Assembly (NCBI GenBank): GCA_027491555.1
Contig: JAOZGN010000036.1
Location: 1 to 22,167, forward strand
Origin: Thermoproteota archaeon
GTDB taxonomy: Archaea; Thermoproteota; Korarchaeia; Korarchaeales; Korarchaeaceae
Direction of reading: 5' to 3'
Length of the DNA: 22,167 nt
The stretch's first letter is position 1, and every line of letters starts with the position of its first letter. The notes beneath the pieces were generated by a model. It worked only from the letters and a program-made list of their open reading frames with translations, had not been told where the DNA came from and did not search any database. Shown piece by piece: positions 14,773 through 22,167 of the stretch. Made by a program: the position numbers and the translations under genes.

Positions 14773-16871
14773 CGACGGTCCCCTCCCGTTGCCCCCGAGA
14801 AGCCATCCAAGGGATCCTTGCTCACGAGGAACGCTTTCACCATGGCGTCTGGGCCGAGAACCAGCTCGCATCTCTCACATTTCCCGAGCATTGATGAAGG
14901 GAGGGCCTGGAACCTCCAGTCGGACCTGCTGTTGGTCATTAGACCAAGCTGTCCCGTCAGGAGTCTGCGCACCCCCCTCGCCAGCCTGGGATCGGCGGCT
15001 TCAACGGCGAAGTTCCCGTTCTCGCCGGACCTTAGGACGAGAAGGGTGTCAAGCTCTCCCCGTGTCAGCCTGACCCTCACAGGCTTGCCCACTGGGCGAA
15101 TGTCCTCTACGATCACTAGGGGCCCGTCGTCCCGCTCCTCAACCCTGAATAGGAGCTTCCATAGGTCCGTGACGGAGACCCTCCACTCCGCCGCGCTCGA
15201 ACTCGTCCGGAACAGGGCACGGAATGAGAGCGAGGCTCCCCTCATCAGGGAGGGGATGAGGGCGTCGACGTACGGCTGGTAGAGCGCCGCGAGCCTGGAC
15301 AGTTTTTCGGCGGAGTTCACCGCGTCGGCCGGCCCGAGGGCGTTCCCGACCTGCGGCGGCAGCCCCAGCTCCTCGGCCATGTGTTGAAGCCTCTCCCACC
15401 TGCTCTCCCCAACTCCGGGCATCCTCTGGACGCCCGCGGGAGTCGGGCCCAGCAGGGCGAGGAGGGTCGAGGCGTAGGTGAGCGCCGCCCACCCGCTCCT
15501 GAGGAACTCGCCGTAGACCCGGGGGGTGGACATGAGCTCGCTCACGACCTCGGTCAGCGAGGAGTAGGGGGTCCTCGCGCCCAGCCTAGAGGTCAGCGCC
15601 TGGGCGGTTCCCTGTGAGATAACGGCCCAGGCCGGACCCGACTCCCTCCTGCACCCTCTGCCAAGCCTCTGTATGAACGTGGGGGCGTCTGAGGCTTCGA
15701 ACACGACTCCAAGCGCGTGGAAGTCCACGCCTACGTCAGCAGCCCGGGTCCCCACCACGACCTCGCCACCGGTTCCCCTCTGCCCTGGAGGGACGAGGCC
15801 GTGAACCCTGGAGACCTCAACTCCGAGGGCGTCCTCCAGCCGCCTGGCCAGGGACTCCGCGAAGACCACCGAGTTCACCAGGACCAAGAGCCTGACGGCG
15901 CCTTCCGGCAGCGGCCGATCTTTCAGGGCCTCGTAGGCCCTGACGCAGAGTTTTTCCATCTTCCCGAGGTCTTCCTCCCCCCACAGGACTCTACCGCTGC
16001 CCGGGATCACCTCCAGCTCTCCAGGCATCCTCACCGGATCCCATAGAACGTTCTCGTGGAGCTCACCTTCCTCCCCCCACCAGTCCCTCCTCTCGGCCCT
16101 GACGTGCACCCACCTGATCCCCGCCGCCGTGAAGACCTCCCCGATCTCCCTGAGTCCGGACGGAGTTGCGCTCATGGCCAGAACCAGGTCGACCTTTCTC
16201 CTGAGGAGGTGGAGGGCGTGTGTGAGGTTGGCCAGGGAGAACCCGTAGTAGAGGTGGACCTCGTCCACCACTATGGCCCCCAGAGAGGAGAAGATCTCTT
16301 TGAACACGGCTTCGTGGCGGGCCAGCCTGGGAACGCCCTTCAGCAGGACGAGCAGCATCTCCGGGTTGGTTAGGAGGATCCCACCCTTCATCTCCTGGAG
16401 GATGGAGAGAAGCGTCAGCCCGTGACTCTTGAGCCCCCTGGCCCTCGCCTCCCTCTCCAGGGACTCGGACGTCACCGTCTTCACGACTCCGCCGTCTGAT
16501 GAGAGTCCGGCCCTGGTCACCAGCGACGAGAGGGAACTCGCCTGGTCCTCGACGAGCTGGTTGGTCGGATATACGAAGATGGCGAACCTGCCCTCTCCTG
16601 GCCCGGCCCGCCAGGCGGCCAGGAGGGCGGCCAGCGTCTTCCCTGATCCCGTCGGCGCGTCAACGGTTACCAGCCCGCCGTCTAGGGCTGCCTGCTCCAC
16701 CTCCAACTGAAACCTGCGTAGCCTGAGCGACCCTCTCCTCTCCTCCGACGACCTGACCGCGACCCCCGATACGAGGGTGGAGGGCCCGAGGGGCTCGGTT
16801 CCCGGTATCAGGTTGGCTCCCCCCTCACCCGAGCCTAACGCTCCGGTACACCTCAGGGTTTGGCATCGCAA
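14769..16871 (-). CDS. cas3: Type I-D Cas3' superfamily 2 helicase (no HD domain)
   Basis: About 700 residues. Helicase motifs in order: a Q-motif region RRFQLEVEQAAL, Walker A APTGSGKT (72-79), AIFVYPTNQLVEDQ (motif Ia), ILLTNPEMLL, DEVH (203-206), MSATPSG (motif III), the second RecA domain with VVGTRAADVGVDF (motif V) and QRLGRGCRR (motif VI, from 401). There is no HD nuclease; in type I-D that activity is in Cas10d, so this is a motor that unwinds target DNA after recruitment by the complex. A CERC pair near the C-terminus may bind metal. The start is uncertain: TTG at 16871 overlaps csc1 by 47 bases, while a ribosome-like GGGTGAGGGGGGAG at the csc1 end points to a start near 16811, where only CTG or ATA are available. 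Its place between csc1 and cas6 differs from the more common first position. Confidence 0.92.
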   Translation of the reverse strand: MRCQTLRCTGALGSGEGGANLIPGTEPLGPSTLVSGVAVRSSEERRGSLRLRRFQLEVEQAALDGGLVTVDAPTGSGKTLAALLAAWRAGPGEGRFAIFVYPTNQLVEDQASSLSSLVTRAGLSSDGGVVKTVTSESLEREARARGLKSHGLTLLSILQEMKGGILLTNPEMLLVLLKGVPRLARHEAVFKEIFSSLGAIVVDEVHLYYGFSLANLTHALHLLRRKVDLVLAMSATPSGLREIGEVFTAAGIRWVHVRAERRDWWGEEGELHENVLWDPVRMPGELEVIPGSGRVLWGEEDLGKMEKLCVRAYEALKDRPLPEGAVRLLVLVNSVVFAESLARRLEDALGVEVSRVHGLVPPGQRGTGGEVVVGTRAADVGVDFHALGVVFEASDAPTFIQRLGRGCRRESGPAWAVISQGTAQALTSRLGARTPYSSLTEVVSELMSTPRVYGEFLRSGWAALTYASTLLALLGPTPAGVQRMPGVGESRWERLQHMAEELGLPPQVGNALGPADAVNSAEKLSRLAALYQPYVDALIPSLMRGASLSFRALFRTSSSAAEWRVSVTDLWKLLFRVEERDDGPLVIVEDIRPVGKPVRVRLTRGELDTLLVLRSGENGNFAVEAADPRLARGVRRLLTGQLGLMTNSRSDWRFQALPSSMLGKCERCELVLGPDAMVKAFLVSKDPLDGFSGATGGDRR

Positions 16872-17595
16872 CGGTGAATCTCTGAGGCCTCCCCGACAGG
16901 GGATCCGCCGCCCTCACTTCCAGGTGGGGTCCGTCCAGCTCGGCGTTGGTCAGGAGCGGCCACGGCGGGATGGCCTCGAGGGCGCCGGAGAGAATCCTCG
17001 TCTCCCCCGGGAGGTCCAGCGGGTTGACCGGGTGGTCCGGACGATGCCTCCCCCTGACCACCCTGACCTCGCTCGCCTTCACGGCCATGAGTCTGGCCTG
17101 AGCCCCCTTCTTGCCAACCCTGACGATCGACGGCGGCCTACCCCCGAGAGCGAAGAACCTGTACAGGGTGCGCGGGGGGTAGGATACGTATGCGCCCATC
17201 CTCGGCAGGACGACCTTCCTCTTGGCGACCTTGCCGGCCACCAGCCGGAACTCCTCCGTGACCTGTAGGACCGTGTTCACAGCGTTGTAGGTTATCCTCA
17301 CCGGCTCCGCGTCCGCCAGGCCAGACCCGGCCACCGCCCCCAAGAGGGTAGCCGGGGTGGCGTACACCGACACCCTCCGGAAGTCCTCGAGGTAGTGCGG
17401 CCTGTCGTCGGAGGAGACCCTGTGTATCCCCGCGGTAGGGTTCACCGCGTAGTTGAGCGCGGAGTTGTGGATGAGGGGGGCCGTCACGGCCACGCCGGAG
17501 ATCTCCCTGCTGGCGAAGGCCATGAAGTCGTGTAGCTCCATCAGGACAACGTAGACCTCGCTAAAGTTCCCAGGCTGCCCCCCCTCCACGGACAA
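16825..17595 (-). CDS. csc1: Csc1, Cas5-type subunit of type I-D Cascade
   Basis: About 256 residues. The N-terminus has LMELHDFMAFASREISG and then PLIHNSALNYA (40-50), the Csc1 hallmark in which an invariant-looking His-Asn begins the hNxALxYA element. Csc1 is the Cas5 equivalent in I-D, holding the 5' handle of crRNA. Basic segments follow (KVAKRKVVLPRMGAYVSYPP; RVGKKGAQARLM), plausible RNA contacts. The start is TTG at 17595 after GGGGAGTGAGGC, a site made by the end of csc2; a GTG two codons later is equally possible. The gap to csc2 is 3 bases. Confidence 0.88.
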   Translation of the reverse strand: MSVEGGQPGNFSEVYVVLMELHDFMAFASREISGVAVTAPLIHNSALNYAVNPTAGIHRVSSDDRPHYLEDFRRVSVYATPATLLGAVAGSGLADAEPVRITYNAVNTVLQVTEEFRLVAGKVAKRKVVLPRMGAYVSYPPRTLYRFFALGGRPPSIVRVGKKGAQARLMAVKASEVRVVRGRHRPDHPVNPLDLPGETRILSGALEAIPPWPLLTNAELDGPHLEVRAADPLSGRPQRFTVAMPNPEVYRSVRLG

Positions 17596-17598
17596 GCC

Positions 17599-18636
17599 TC
17601 ACTCCCCCTGCTGCTGGCCTCCGCCAGATCTCCTCCCTCTCCTGCCTCCCCTCCCTGCCGAACTCATGTACTCCTCCACCTTCTCCTTGAGGGACTGTGA
17701 GGCCCTGAGCATGCCCCGGATGAACTCCGCGCTTGGCTCAAACCCCCTGACCTCCTCTACGAGACTGCGGACCTCATCAGCCGGCATCACCTTGACGGCC
17801 GATGGGAAGGCCGCGTGCTCGGAGTAGCTCCTCAGTATGCGCTCCGTCAGCTCCACCGGGTCCTCGGATCCCGAGAGCCAGTCCTCCCTCGTGGCAGCCA
17901 TCTCCAAGCTGTACTCCAGGGACGTGATCACCTCCTCCATGCCGAAGGCCACGCCCAGCACGTGGTTTACCACGTCTCCCTTCACCCGGCTCTCAGCGCC
18001 GTAGCTCTTGGTTGCTAGGAGGGTCTTCAGGTACCAGATCAGCTCGGCCTCCGTCACCGAGTTCAGCGTGACGACGCTGGGGAAGTGGGCCAGCGGCTGG
18101 ACGTTTTGGGTCGAGCCTAAGGCCTGCTCCGTGCTCTGGGTTATGGGGTCGACGGCGTTGAAGGTCAGGATCTCCATTATCTCCTCGTAGGGCTCGACGC
18201 TGTACGCGGTCGAGTACTCGATTCTGTGCTTGATGTTCCACCTCGCCCCCCTCCTCGTCTCGGTGCTGACGGCGCCGAACAGTACGCATCGGGGGCACTG
18301 CATGCAGAGCCTGTCTTTCAGCGCGCACCGCTGAACTTCGGGGGGCAACTCGACTCCGAGCCTCCCCGCGTAGGTCCTGAAGAGGGTTATGTAGGCCCTG
18401 CTCTCCGGCGCCTTCTGCTTGCTTGCGAGGAAGGCCACCTTAAGGGTCTCCGTCGGGTCGGCGGAAGACATGGGCAGGGCGACTGCGTTGAGCTCCCTGG
18501 TCTCCTCGGTCCTGAAGATGGAGTAGTCGTGTGTCTCCCTCATGAGGAGTATCTGAACGGTCTTGGCGCTCCTGTAGAGGGGCACCTCGTCCTCGAGGTA
18601 ATCTGAATACCCGCTGAGGACGCTCAGGTATGTCAT
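17599..18636 (-). CDS. csc2: Csc2, Cas7-type backbone subunit of type I-D Cascade
   Basis: About 345 residues from the ATG at 18636, which has GGAGGTGA exactly 6 bases upstream; the GTG two codons earlier overlaps the upstream stop but would have no spacing to that site. Csc2 polymerises along the crRNA spacer. Diagnostic parts are CMQCPRCVLFGA (111-122) with Cys104, 111, 114 and 117 as likely zinc ligands, HRIEYSTAYS, EILTFNAVDP, QPLAHFPSVVTL and LLATKSYGAES, the last being a strong match to the Csc2/Csf2 family. The C-terminal tail is rich in Gly, Arg and Gln, probably disordered. The gene sits between the small helical protein and csc1. Confidence 0.93.
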   Translation of the reverse strand: MTYLSVLSGYSDYLEDEVPLYRSAKTVQILLMRETHDYSIFRTEETRELNAVALPMSSADPTETLKVAFLASKQKAPESRAYITLFRTYAGRLGVELPPEVQRCALKDRLCMQCPRCVLFGAVSTETRRGARWNIKHRIEYSTAYSVEPYEEIMEILTFNAVDPITQSTEQALGSTQNVQPLAHFPSVVTLNSVTEAELIWYLKTLLATKSYGAESRVKGDVVNHVLGVAFGMEEVITSLEYSLEMAATREDWLSGSEDPVELTERILRSYSEHAAFPSAVKVMPADEVRSLVEEVRGFEPSAEFIRGMLRASQSLKEKVEEYMSSAGRGGRRGRRSGGGQQQGE

Positions 18637-18638
18637 AC

Positions 18639-19103
18639 TCACTCACCTCCGCCTTCCTCTCCCCTCTCCCCTTCGGCTCTCTTGGCCTCGGCCCTCTGCA
18701 GGGCGGCCTCCAAGGCCCTCTGATACACGCCATACCTCACCGAGGAGATCACCCGGGGCCACTCCCTCTTCGGGACCCTATCCTTAATGGAGAGGAGTTC
18801 CCGGATCCCCGATCTTATCCTGTCCAGGGCCTGCGTGGTCAGCCCCTTCCTGGAGGTCTGCTCGTGAACCCTCGCGGTGAAGCCCACCAGCTCCTCCTCC
18901 GTGTAGGCCCTCCCAGTCTCCAAGACGGAGAGGAGCTTTCCAATCGGCCCAAGCATGCTGTGCATCGTCCAGGCCGGCCTCTCCGGGACGTAGTCGGCAT
19001 CCAGATACTCCGAGAAGAGCCTCACCGCCTTCGAGATCGCCCCCTCGAGCTCGTCTCTGGGGATCCTCTCCCCAGTCTCAACTACCCGGATCAAACCCCT
19101 CAA
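18639..19103 (-). CDS. Small helical protein after cas10d, candidate stand-alone Cas11d
   Basis: About 154 residues if it starts at the TTG at 19103, which has GGGGAGGTG about 10 bases upstream at the end of cas10d; GTG at 19163 (174 residues, overlapping cas10d by 53 bases) is the alternative. The protein is predicted nearly all helical (LEGAISKAVRLFSEYLDADY, LVGFTARVHEQTSRKGLTTQ, YGVYQRALEAALQRAEAKRA) and ends in an acidic, glycine-rich tail. I find no enzymatic motif. In the cyanobacterial type I-D system the small subunit Cas11d is made from an internal start in cas10d. Here a separate helical gene follows directly after cas10d, so it may be that subunit encoded on its own. This is inference from size, helicity and position; it could also be an unrelated accessory protein. 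Confidence 0.65.
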   Translation of the reverse strand: MRGLIRVVETGERIPRDELEGAISKAVRLFSEYLDADYVPERPAWTMHSMLGPIGKLLSVLETGRAYTEEELVGFTARVHEQTSRKGLTTQALDRIRSGIRELLSIKDRVPKREWPRVISSVRYGVYQRALEAALQRAEAKRAEGERGEEGGGE

Positions 19104-19110
19104 CGTGGAT

Positions 19111-21753
19111 CTACACCTCCCCACTCGCGGTATGAGCGCCCGCGAGAGCCAGGTTCCGATCACCCGAGGCTGAGCCCTCCCCGGGCTGACGGTCTAGGCC
19201 CTCCCACCAGATTCTAAGGCACCTCGCGAGTTCCCTGAGGTGGTCGCCCTTCATGTTGCCGGCGGCCCTCGCCAGAACCTGCCCGGACTCTCTCCTGGCC
19301 AGCTGGATTAGGTTGTCCCTGCCGTAGGGGACGCCCGCGAACTGGTACATCCTCGTGATGGAGTCGGCCCTGATCAGGGCGGCCAGCCTCACAAGCACCT
19401 CGTCCACCCTCTCCAGCGGCACCCAGCCCGTCTCAAGTCCCAGAGTGTCCCACAAGATCTCCCGGAGCAGGAGCTTCCCGGGCAGTTCCCCGTATCCCTT
19501 GGGCACCAGTTCGGGGCCCAAGACCTGAAGGGGTATGCTGGGGATGACGGCCGTGGCGAAGAGGGCCCTGGCTAAAAGGAGGGCGAGGAACCCCACCCTT
19601 ATGAGCCGCGCGGTCTCGGGCTCGTCTCCCCCGACCCTGCCTGTGAGGACCACTAGGTAGTTGGATGAGGCGTAGCCGATGGCCCACCTCGACGCCCCTC
19701 CCTCCCTCAAAGCGTCTTTGACATCGTCGGGCAGCTCGTCCAAGGCTCCGTTCTCGAGTACCCACCTTGCGGCCTCCTCGTAAGTCTGGAAGCTCTTACC
19801 AAAGGCGAAGGAGAGGGCCGACAAGTCTGAGTAGCGGGCAGCCAGGATCTCCGCCAGCAGCCTTGCAGGCCCGCCCCTCCTGCCTGCTGCGACAAGTCTG
19901 GCGAGGCCCCTATAGACATCATCCCACGCCCCCGGCCCCTTCTGAAGGAGAACCTCGCTGAGCCTGCCCACGTCGTAGGGGGGCGCCAGCCCGGAGAGCG
20001 TCGAAAGGTAGTCCGCAGCGGCGTTCCACCAGACCTCGGAGACTGCCCAAGAGGCCTGAAGCTGTGGAATCAGTAGTATCACGGTCTCGGCGCCCCTCAG
20101 CAGGACGCTCCTCAGCTTCGACTCCAGGTCGCAGGCGCTGCAGAGGAAGACCTTCCTGTCACCCCCGATGTCCGATCCACCGGGCAGGAAGTTGTTGAAC
20201 GACTCGACCCCCTCTCCGTGGAGGGACGCCACACCCCTCACGGTGGCCTCCGCCCCGCATATGACGCAGACCGCGTTGCGCTTCTCCTTCCCCTTCTGGT
20301 AGGCCTCGAACCTCCTCTTCGCCTCCGAGATCGGATCGAACCCGGAGACCGGTGGATGCACGATGTCAGAGAGCAGAGACCGCGTCTGCTGGTTGAACTC
20401 CTCAAGGATGGATGCCTCCCCCGCCAGAGGCATGAGAGCGTTTACGATCGCGTCCCTCGTGGATTGGAGAATCCTGGCCAATAGTTCCTCCGAACCCAGG
20501 TCGGAGATCTCACCGATTGACCTAATCGTCTGGGCTTGCTCTAAGAGCCTGAATAATATTTCCACCGCCTTCTCGGTCTCAGTGGTGTTGGCCAGCCCAG
20601 CAACTTCCTCGGTTAGGTCAGGAGGGGCCCCGAGCAACTCAGTCAGTCTGTCGAGGACCTCTCCCCTCTCTTCCCGACTGAGGGCCTCCAAGACGAACCT
20701 CAGGTGGATAAACATCCACTGGAGAGATCCCGTTAGCCTCGCCAAACCGGTTGCCAGCTCAGGCTTCAGCCTCCTCTCTCGCAGTAGTTCTGCGAGGCGC
20801 GGTTTGTGCTTCTCGACCTTGTTCCCCCCGAGCCTTACCGATCTCTCTTGGACTATCTCCCAGAAGCGCGTGAGTACCTTGGGCCCCACAAGGGTGAACT
20901 CAGGCACCTTGACCGCCGCGGCGGTGGGCTGGCCCAGCGCCGCCTCCGCGAGGGATCTGCCCGCCGAATCCAGGAACGAGAACAAGAGCCCGGTCATTAG
21001 GTTGACGACTTCGCCTCCGTCCACCTCGGCAGGCGGCGTGGCGGAGCCTGGAGCAGCATACACTACCCCGTCCGGGAAGTAGGCCACCGGGACGAAACCC
21101 TTCTGGGCGTGGTACTCCCTCAGGGCCGCGTGCAGGAGCTGGGTCGTGAGGCCCCTGACCAGGCTCACCCTGTGGTACGTGAGCCTTACGCCCAGCCGCT
21201 CGGCCCTGTTCAGCGAGGCCTGTGTGAGACCAAGGCCCCCTCTTAGATCCTTGACGCTGGCTATCGCGTCTGCGAGGGAGCAGAGGTCGACGAGATCCCT
21301 CTTGAAGGATCTGCTCCGCAACATGGCCCCCCTGTCCTCGCCGGATGTTGGATTCTCGCACTGAAGCGAGAGCTCTAGGGCCTCTCGAGCCTCCTCCTGG
21401 CTGAGTCCGATCGACTCGAGCATTTCTAGGGCCAATTTCCTCTCCCCAGTCGTCAGGGCATTTCTAGGCGCCTCCTCACCGCACCTCCAGCCGCGGGCCT
21501 TGGCGAAGTCGTGGACGGCCAGGGCGCCGAAGAGGATCCTGAGGTCGCGCTCGCTCAGCTGAGAGCCGGCCTCTTTGGCCACCTCGGCAAGCCTCAGACC
21601 GATCGTGGCCGCGTTGACCGAGTGAACCAGCAGGCTCTGGAACCCCAACTGTCCGCACTTGGCGGGGTTGCGGTGCCACCCCATGTCCTGGGCGCGGGAG
21701 ATCAGAGAGTGCACCATTGACTCTATGGGAAGCTGACCCGGCTCCGCGGGCAT
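19111..21753 (-). CDS. cas10d: Cas10d (Csc3), large subunit of type I-D with HD nuclease
   Basis: An 880-residue protein opening the I-D operon. HD nuclease motifs: LLVHSVNAATIG (His44), ALAVHDFAKARG (His81-Asp82) and SLADAIAS (Asp162), which in I-D cut target DNA. The segment YHAQKGFVPVAYFPDGVVYA (214-233) is typical of Csc3. A zinc finger has CVIC (496, 499) and CSAC (538, 541). No GGDD motif is present, as expected, so no cyclic nucleotide synthesis. The ATG at 21753 lies just downstream of a palindromic TATA (21783-21792), predicting a leader of only about 6 bases. The C-terminal region is helical. The divergent cas4 shares the promoter region. Confidence 0.92.
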   Translation of the reverse strand: MPAEPGQLPIESMVHSLISRAQDMGWHRNPAKCGQLGFQSLLVHSVNAATIGLRLAEVAKEAGSQLSERDLRILFGALAVHDFAKARGWRCGEEAPRNALTTGERKLALEMLESIGLSQEEAREALELSLQCENPTSGEDRGAMLRSRSFKRDLVDLCSLADAIASVKDLRGGLGLTQASLNRAERLGVRLTYHRVSLVRGLTTQLLHAALREYHAQKGFVPVAYFPDGVVYAAPGSATPPAEVDGGEVVNLMTGLLFSFLDSAGRSLAEAALGQPTAAAVKVPEFTLVGPKVLTRFWEIVQERSVRLGGNKVEKHKPRLAELLRERRLKPELATGLARLTGSLQWMFIHLRFVLEALSREERGEVLDRLTELLGAPPDLTEEVAGLANTTETEKAVEILFRLLEQAQTIRSIGEISDLGSEELLARILQSTRDAIVNALMPLAGEASILEEFNQQTRSLLSDIVHPPVSGFDPISEAKRRFEAYQKGKEKRNAVCVICGAEATVRGVASLHGEGVESFNNFLPGGSDIGGDRKVFLCSACDLESKLRSVLLRGAETVILLIPQLQASWAVSEVWWNAAADYLSTLSGLAPPYDVGRLSEVLLQKGPGAWDDVYRGLARLVAAGRRGGPARLLAEILAARYSDLSALSFAFGKSFQTYEEAARWVLENGALDELPDDVKDALREGGASRWAIGYASSNYLVVLTGRVGGDEPETARLIRVGFLALLLARALFATAVIPSIPLQVLGPELVPKGYGELPGKLLLREILWDTLGLETGWVPLERVDEVLVRLAALIRADSITRMYQFAGVPYGRDNLIQLARRESGQVLARAAGNMKGDHLRELARCLRIWWEGLDRQPGEGSASGDRNLALAGAHTASGEV

Positions 21754-21782
21754 AACTCAGCCTGGGCGGCCGCGTCAGTCGG

Positions 21783-21792
21783 GGTATATACC
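21783..21792. promoter_or_regulatory. Palindromic TATA box shared by divergent cas10d and cas4
   Basis: GGTATATACC is a perfect 10-base palindrome in the 74-base gap. In the minus direction, initiation about 26 bases away falls near 21760, just before the cas10d ATG at 21753; in the plus direction it falls near 21814, before the cas4 ATG at 21828. A symmetrical TATA could serve both operons. Spacing supports it, with no direct proof. Confidence 0.55.
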
Positions 21793-21827
21793 TCTACCGA
21801 CGCATCTTTTCGCGAAGGGCCCGCACC

Positions 21828-22167
21828 ATGAAATTTCTCCGCGCGAGCGTTATTTCGGGTGGCAGAGAAAGCAACGCGTTGAGATCCGGGAGTCGAGATC
21901 CCTCCGTCAGGCCGATCACCCCAACAGACGTGAAGCAGTACCTGTTCTGCCCGCTCATCCCCTACTACCGCCGCGTGCTCGGCCTCAGGCCGGTGATGGA
22001 CTCCCAGCAGGAGGCCTCGAGGGAGGAGCACGAGCGGCTCAGGAGGATGGAGGGGAGGAGGCTCAGGCCCCTCAAGGACGAGAGGCTCAGGGGCTTCAGG
22101 CCTGTGGACTGCCCTCCCCTCTACAGCGAGAGGCTGAACGTCCACGGCGAGCTGGACCTCCTGCTCG
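21828..22167 (+). CDS. cas4: Cas4 family exonuclease, partial (C-terminus beyond window)
   Basis: The first 113 residues of a gene running past the window end. The core begins RPITPTDVKQYLFCPLIPYY, the standard Cas4 opening with a cysteine that is one ligand of the iron-sulfur cluster, and the visible part ends in NVHGELDLLL, whose aspartate fits the RecB-like nuclease core. Cas4 trims and selects prespacers during adaptation. About 27 residues precede the usual Cas4 start; ATG at 21828 was chosen, and TTG at 21879 could be the true start. The gene diverges from the I-D operon; cas1 and cas2 may follow outside the window. Confidence 0.87.
   Translation, partial: MKFLRASVISGGRESNALRSGSRDPSVRPITPTDVKQYLFCPLIPYYRRVLGLRPVMDSQQEASREEHERLRRMEGRRLRPLKDERLRGFRPVDCPPLYSERLNVHGELDLLL

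Noticed and set aside
14240..14806. Open frame of 188 codons overlapping cas6 in another frame
   Set aside because: Composition is Arg/Gly-rich with no family features, and the overlapping Cas6 frame has the characteristic glycine-rich C-terminus.
20150..20170. GGDRK in Cas10d considered as a GGDD cyclase motif
   Set aside because: It lies between the cysteine pairs of the zinc finger, lacks the second aspartate and is not in a palm-like context; Cas10d proteins normally lack the cyclase motif.
21723..22145. Minus-strand open frame of 140 codons opposite cas4
   Set aside because: The plus strand has the Cas4 opening motif with its cysteine. The antisense frame is Pro/Leu/Glu-rich and also covers the cas10d start and promoter.

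Overview
This window is a CRISPR-Cas defence island from an archaeon, probably a hyperthermophile of the Thermoproteota or a related lineage. The evidence is the gene content (type I-D plus type III-D-like, many Csm3-like paralogues), TATA-type promoters, GGAGGTGA Shine-Dalgarno sites, frequent GTG/TTG starts, heavy AGG arginine use and high GC. No marker gene fixes the taxon. No CRISPR array, tRNA, rRNA, transposon or cas1/cas2 was seen in the window.

Layout, right to left (most genes are on the minus strand): (1) 21828-22167, plus strand, is the start of a cas4 gene cut by the window edge. It diverges from the I-D operon around a palindromic TATA element. (2) 21753-14053, minus strand, is a compact type I-D interference operon: cas10d/csc3 with an HD nuclease and zinc finger, a small helical protein that may be a separately encoded Cas11d, csc2 (Cas7), csc1 (Cas5), the HD-less helicase cas3', and cas6. 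(3) 14052-13662 is a 391-base gap with a terminator-like hairpin/T-tract, an imperfect inverted repeat and the promoter of the next operon. (4) 13661-3243, minus strand, is a type III operon best described as III-D-like: a Cas11-type small subunit, three Csm3-like Cas7 paralogues, a 96-residue unknown, Cas10 with intact HD and GGDD motifs, another Csm3-like protein, a Csx10-like Cas5, a fifth Csm3-like protein, and a 552-residue unknown protein that is strikingly AT-rich. (5) 2459-3235, plus strand, is a CARF protein resembling ring nucleases, converging on the 552-residue gene. (6) 1963-2458 is an intergenic region with palindromes, a direct repeat and probable promoters. (7) 1962-1, minus strand, holds a 514-residue unknown protein with a C-terminal winged helix, and a second Cas6-like gene cut by the window start.

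How the parts may work together: Cas6 proteins would process crRNAs from arrays outside the window. The I-D complex would target DNA through Cas10d HD cleavage and Cas3' unwinding. The III-D-like complex would cut RNA through the Cas7 subunits that retain the loop aspartate, and its Cas10 palm would make cyclic oligoadenylate. The CARF protein would sense or degrade that messenger. No standard CARF effector (Csx1, Csm6, Can1) is in the window, so the 552-residue protein at the end of the type III operon, with weak PD-(D/E)xK-like features, is the main candidate for something undescribed. The stand-alone small protein after cas10d and the HTH protein paired with a second cas6 are also worth attention.
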